Shown here in pieces: positions 17,935-18,750 of a DNA stretch of 18,750 nucleotides (its first letter is position 1; each line of letters starts with the position of its first letter). Made by a program: the position numbers and the translations under genes. The notes below the pieces were generated by a model that was not told where the DNA came from, ran no database searches, and saw nothing but the letters and a program-made list of their open reading frames with translations. Source of the DNA: Prevotella sp. (lineage in GTDB: Bacteria; Bacteroidota; Bacteroidia; Bacteroidales; Dysgonomonadaceae); the NCBI GenBank assembly GCA_031260865.1, contig JAISKQ010000167.1, positions 1 through 18,750 of the forward strand, given 5' to 3'.

Positions 17935-18190
17935 CGTCATCGAGGTCTCGTCGGGCGTCAGCCAACGCCGTTTACTTCATGGACGGGGCACCCGCAGGGC
18001 GAAAAAGGCGTAAAACGAAAACGTGTTTGAGCTTAACTGCCGATTCGGATATAACAGCGTTTGGAGCGAGTTTTTTCGTTTAGCCTTTAAGCCCGTGGCG
18101 GGTCGGCAGATGAAGTTGGCGTTAAAGCGTTTTTGCTTCCTTTTGCGGCTTTGGGCAAAAGGAAGGCAAGCAATCTGTGATTGCGCGCAG
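17935..18190. other. GC-richer block, likely dispersed repeat or remnant of foreign DNA
   Basis: Base composition changes abruptly from the AT-rich flanks to a GC-richer stretch (for example CGGGGCACCCGCAGGGCG at 17983-18000 and CCCGTGGCGGGTCGGCAG at 18091-18108). It is bordered by nonamer repeats D (17859) and E (18246). A 34-codon frame (17979-18083) and minus-strand frames run through it without recognisable domains. I recall similar text in other Bacteroidetes intergenic regions, but could not check this here. Confidence 0.4.
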
Positions 18191-18215
18191 GAAAAATAGC
18201 CAACAAAAAAAAACC

Positions 18216-18267
18216 ACGCTGTCTGAAAAAAAGGACTTTTGAAAACTGTTACTTTTGTCACCTTTTT
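18216..18267 (+). repeat. Composite repeat: ACGCTGTCTGAAA module plus nonamer units, copy E
   Basis: ACGCTGTCTGAAA (18216-18228), then AGGACTTTTGAAAAC, then CTGTTACTTTTGTCACCTTT (18246-18265). The same order and spacing recur in copy F at 18381. Confidence 0.7.
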
Positions 18268-18380
18268 GTACAAATTAGCGGTTGGCTACTTATTGAAGAC
18301 TGAAATCTTGCCCGAAGGGCAGCATTTTCATAACCGTATGCAAGCAAAGCGCGGCTTACGGTAAATGAAATAAAGAACAA

Positions 18381-18442
18381 ACGCTGTCTGAAAGACAGGA
18401 CTTCTGAAAACGGTTACTTTTGTTACTTTTGTCACCTTTTTT
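18381..18442 (+). repeat. Composite repeat: ACGCTGTCTGAAA module plus three nonamer units, copy F
   Basis: ACGCTGTCTGAAAGACAGGA is followed by CTTCTGAAAAC and three tandem nonamers (GTTACTTTT, GTTACTTTT, GTCACCTTT). Copies A-E and G have two units, so this copy shows expansion by one 9-bp unit. Confidence 0.7.
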
Positions 18443-18461
18443 GAACAATAAACCATTCGTG

Positions 18462-18471
18462 GCGCAAAGCG
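18462..18471 (+). repeat. Partial GCGCAAAGCG module
   Basis: GCGCAAAGCG followed by ATGATGA-like sequence, matching the first module of copies B and G but without nonamer units after it. Confidence 0.5.
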
Positions 18472-18535
18472 ATGATTGAAGTGGTCTTTGAAATGATGGA
18501 TGCAGTTACAAGTTACGAGAAAATGAAGAGGAATA

Positions 18536-18582
18536 GCGCAAAGCGGTGTTACCTGAAAAGTGTTACTTTTGTCACCTTTTTT
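18536..18582 (+). repeat. Composite repeat: GCGCAAAGCGGTG module plus nonamer units, copy G
   Basis: GCGCAAAGCGGTG (18536-18548), 11-base gap, then GTGTTACTTTTGTCACCTTT (18560-18579). Same architecture as copy B, 13 kb away. Confidence 0.7.
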
Positions 18583-18644
18583 GAACAAAAACCCCTCAAT
18601 CACTAAGGAAGGAGGACTTTCTGATGGCTGTATTGACTAAAGAG

Positions 18645-18741
18645 GCTCTCATTGGAGAGCACACCTAACTAGGCAGTACGCTCAGCGTACTGTACAAAAA
18701 TGGTCAACCGCTAACCTCTGCTCTCGTTAGAGAGCATACCT
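18645..18741. repeat. Pair of near-identical hairpin repeats flanking a 19-nt palindrome
   Basis: The unit GCTCTC-N4-GAGAGC followed by AYACCT occurs at 18645-18666 and 18720-18741: 22 nt with three differences, starts 75 bp apart. Each has a perfect 6-bp stem and a 4-nt loop. Between them is the palindrome CAGTACGCT-C-AGCGTACTG (18674-18692). All GCTCTC and GAGAGC arms can pair with each other, so alternative folds are possible. The window ends 9 bp later, so an array or leader may continue beyond it. Confidence 0.75.
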
Positions 18742-18750
18742 TTTTAGCTA

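Larger units (their letters stand above)
17569..18750. other. Long repeat-rich intergenic region without a convincing gene
   Basis: About 1.2 kb. 17569-17820 is AT-rich and shows only heptad-type repeats (17692-17712 with AGTTACG AGAAACG AGAAAAA, and 17781-17815). From 17859 on there are four copies of the nonamer repeat, a GC-richer block (about 17935-18190), copies of the GCGCAAAGCG module and the hairpin pair at the window end. Short open frames exist, but they overlap these repeats, lack domain features and change character where repeats begin and end. Confidence 0.75.

Noticed and set aside
17821..18030. 69-residue plus-strand frame (MEKKETEKADGEKCYFC)
   Set aside because: It reads through nonamer copy D and into the GC-rich block; composition changes midway and nothing resembles a known protein. 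The Cys pair alone is not evidence of a zinc site.
17977..18273. 98-residue minus-strand frame beginning MYKKVTKVTVFKSPFF
   Set aside because: Its start is the reverse-strand reading of the 9-bp nonamer repeat and the rest crosses the GC-rich block. No domain, signal or ribosome site supports it.
18328..18603. 91-residue minus-strand frame containing KKVTKVTKVTVF
   Set aside because: It spans two or more intergenic repeat copies, and the Lys-Val-Thr repeats come from the nonamer period, not from a protein family.
18645..18741. CRISPR array
   Set aside because: Only two units are visible, the unit is a short tight hairpin, the intervening 53 bp is longer than a normal spacer and contains its own palindrome, and no cas gene is nearby.

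Overview
The window looks like a chromosomal segment of a Bacteroidetes bacterium, most likely order Bacteroidales (for example near Dysgonomonas or Parabacteroides; the genus is a guess). Three things support this. Many genes are preceded by the phylum's TAnnTTTG -7 promoter box. The proteins are of typical Bacteroidetes type: a MacB/HlyD/TolC export set, ORF6N, a membrane LytTR regulator, MetG with a C-terminal tRNA-binding domain, and a single-chain PurL. The intergenic DNA is full of small dispersed repeats of the kind seen in this phylum. No rRNA, tRNA, CRISPR array or complete insertion sequence was recognised.

Layout. 1-3017 (+): the end of an ABC efflux operon, with a MacB-type permease (cut by the window edge), an HlyD/MacA-type periplasmic adaptor and a TolC-type outer-membrane channel, closed by a clear hairpin terminator. 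3198-5462 (+): an NfeD-like membrane OB-fold protein followed by a flotillin, a standard membrane-microdomain pair. 5463-5751: repeat-rich convergent spacer. 5752-7794 (-): metG. 7979-8557 (+): an orphan ORF6N-domain gene, divergent from metG, with a perfect 15+1+15 nt palindrome inside its coding sequence. 8574-10272 (-): a LiaF-like membrane protein followed by a membrane-anchored LytTR transcription factor. Their upstream region carries a 9-12-9 direct repeat that fits a LytTR operator. 10608-11990 (+): a beta-eliminating lyase that carries the tyrosine phenol-lyase residue set rather than that of tryptophanase. 12194-13564 (+): an exported class C beta-lactamase-fold serine hydrolase. 13819-17505 (+): full-length purL with a strong terminator. 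17569-18750: more than 1 kb without a convincing gene, made of dispersed repeats, a GC-richer block and, at the window edge, a pair of near-identical hairpins flanking a 19-nt palindrome.

How the genes fit together. Genes 1-3 would form one tripartite efflux machine spanning both membranes. NfeD and flotillin act together in the membrane. LiaF-like plus LytTR looks like a kinase-less envelope-sensing regulatory pair that may control itself. metG and purL are housekeeping genes. Tyrosine phenol-lyase would split tyrosine into phenol, pyruvate and ammonia. The most interesting items are the LytTR-type operator in front of liaF-lytTR, the coding palindrome in the ORF6N gene, the tyrosine phenol-lyase assignment, and the families of 9-bp and 7-bp period intergenic repeats.
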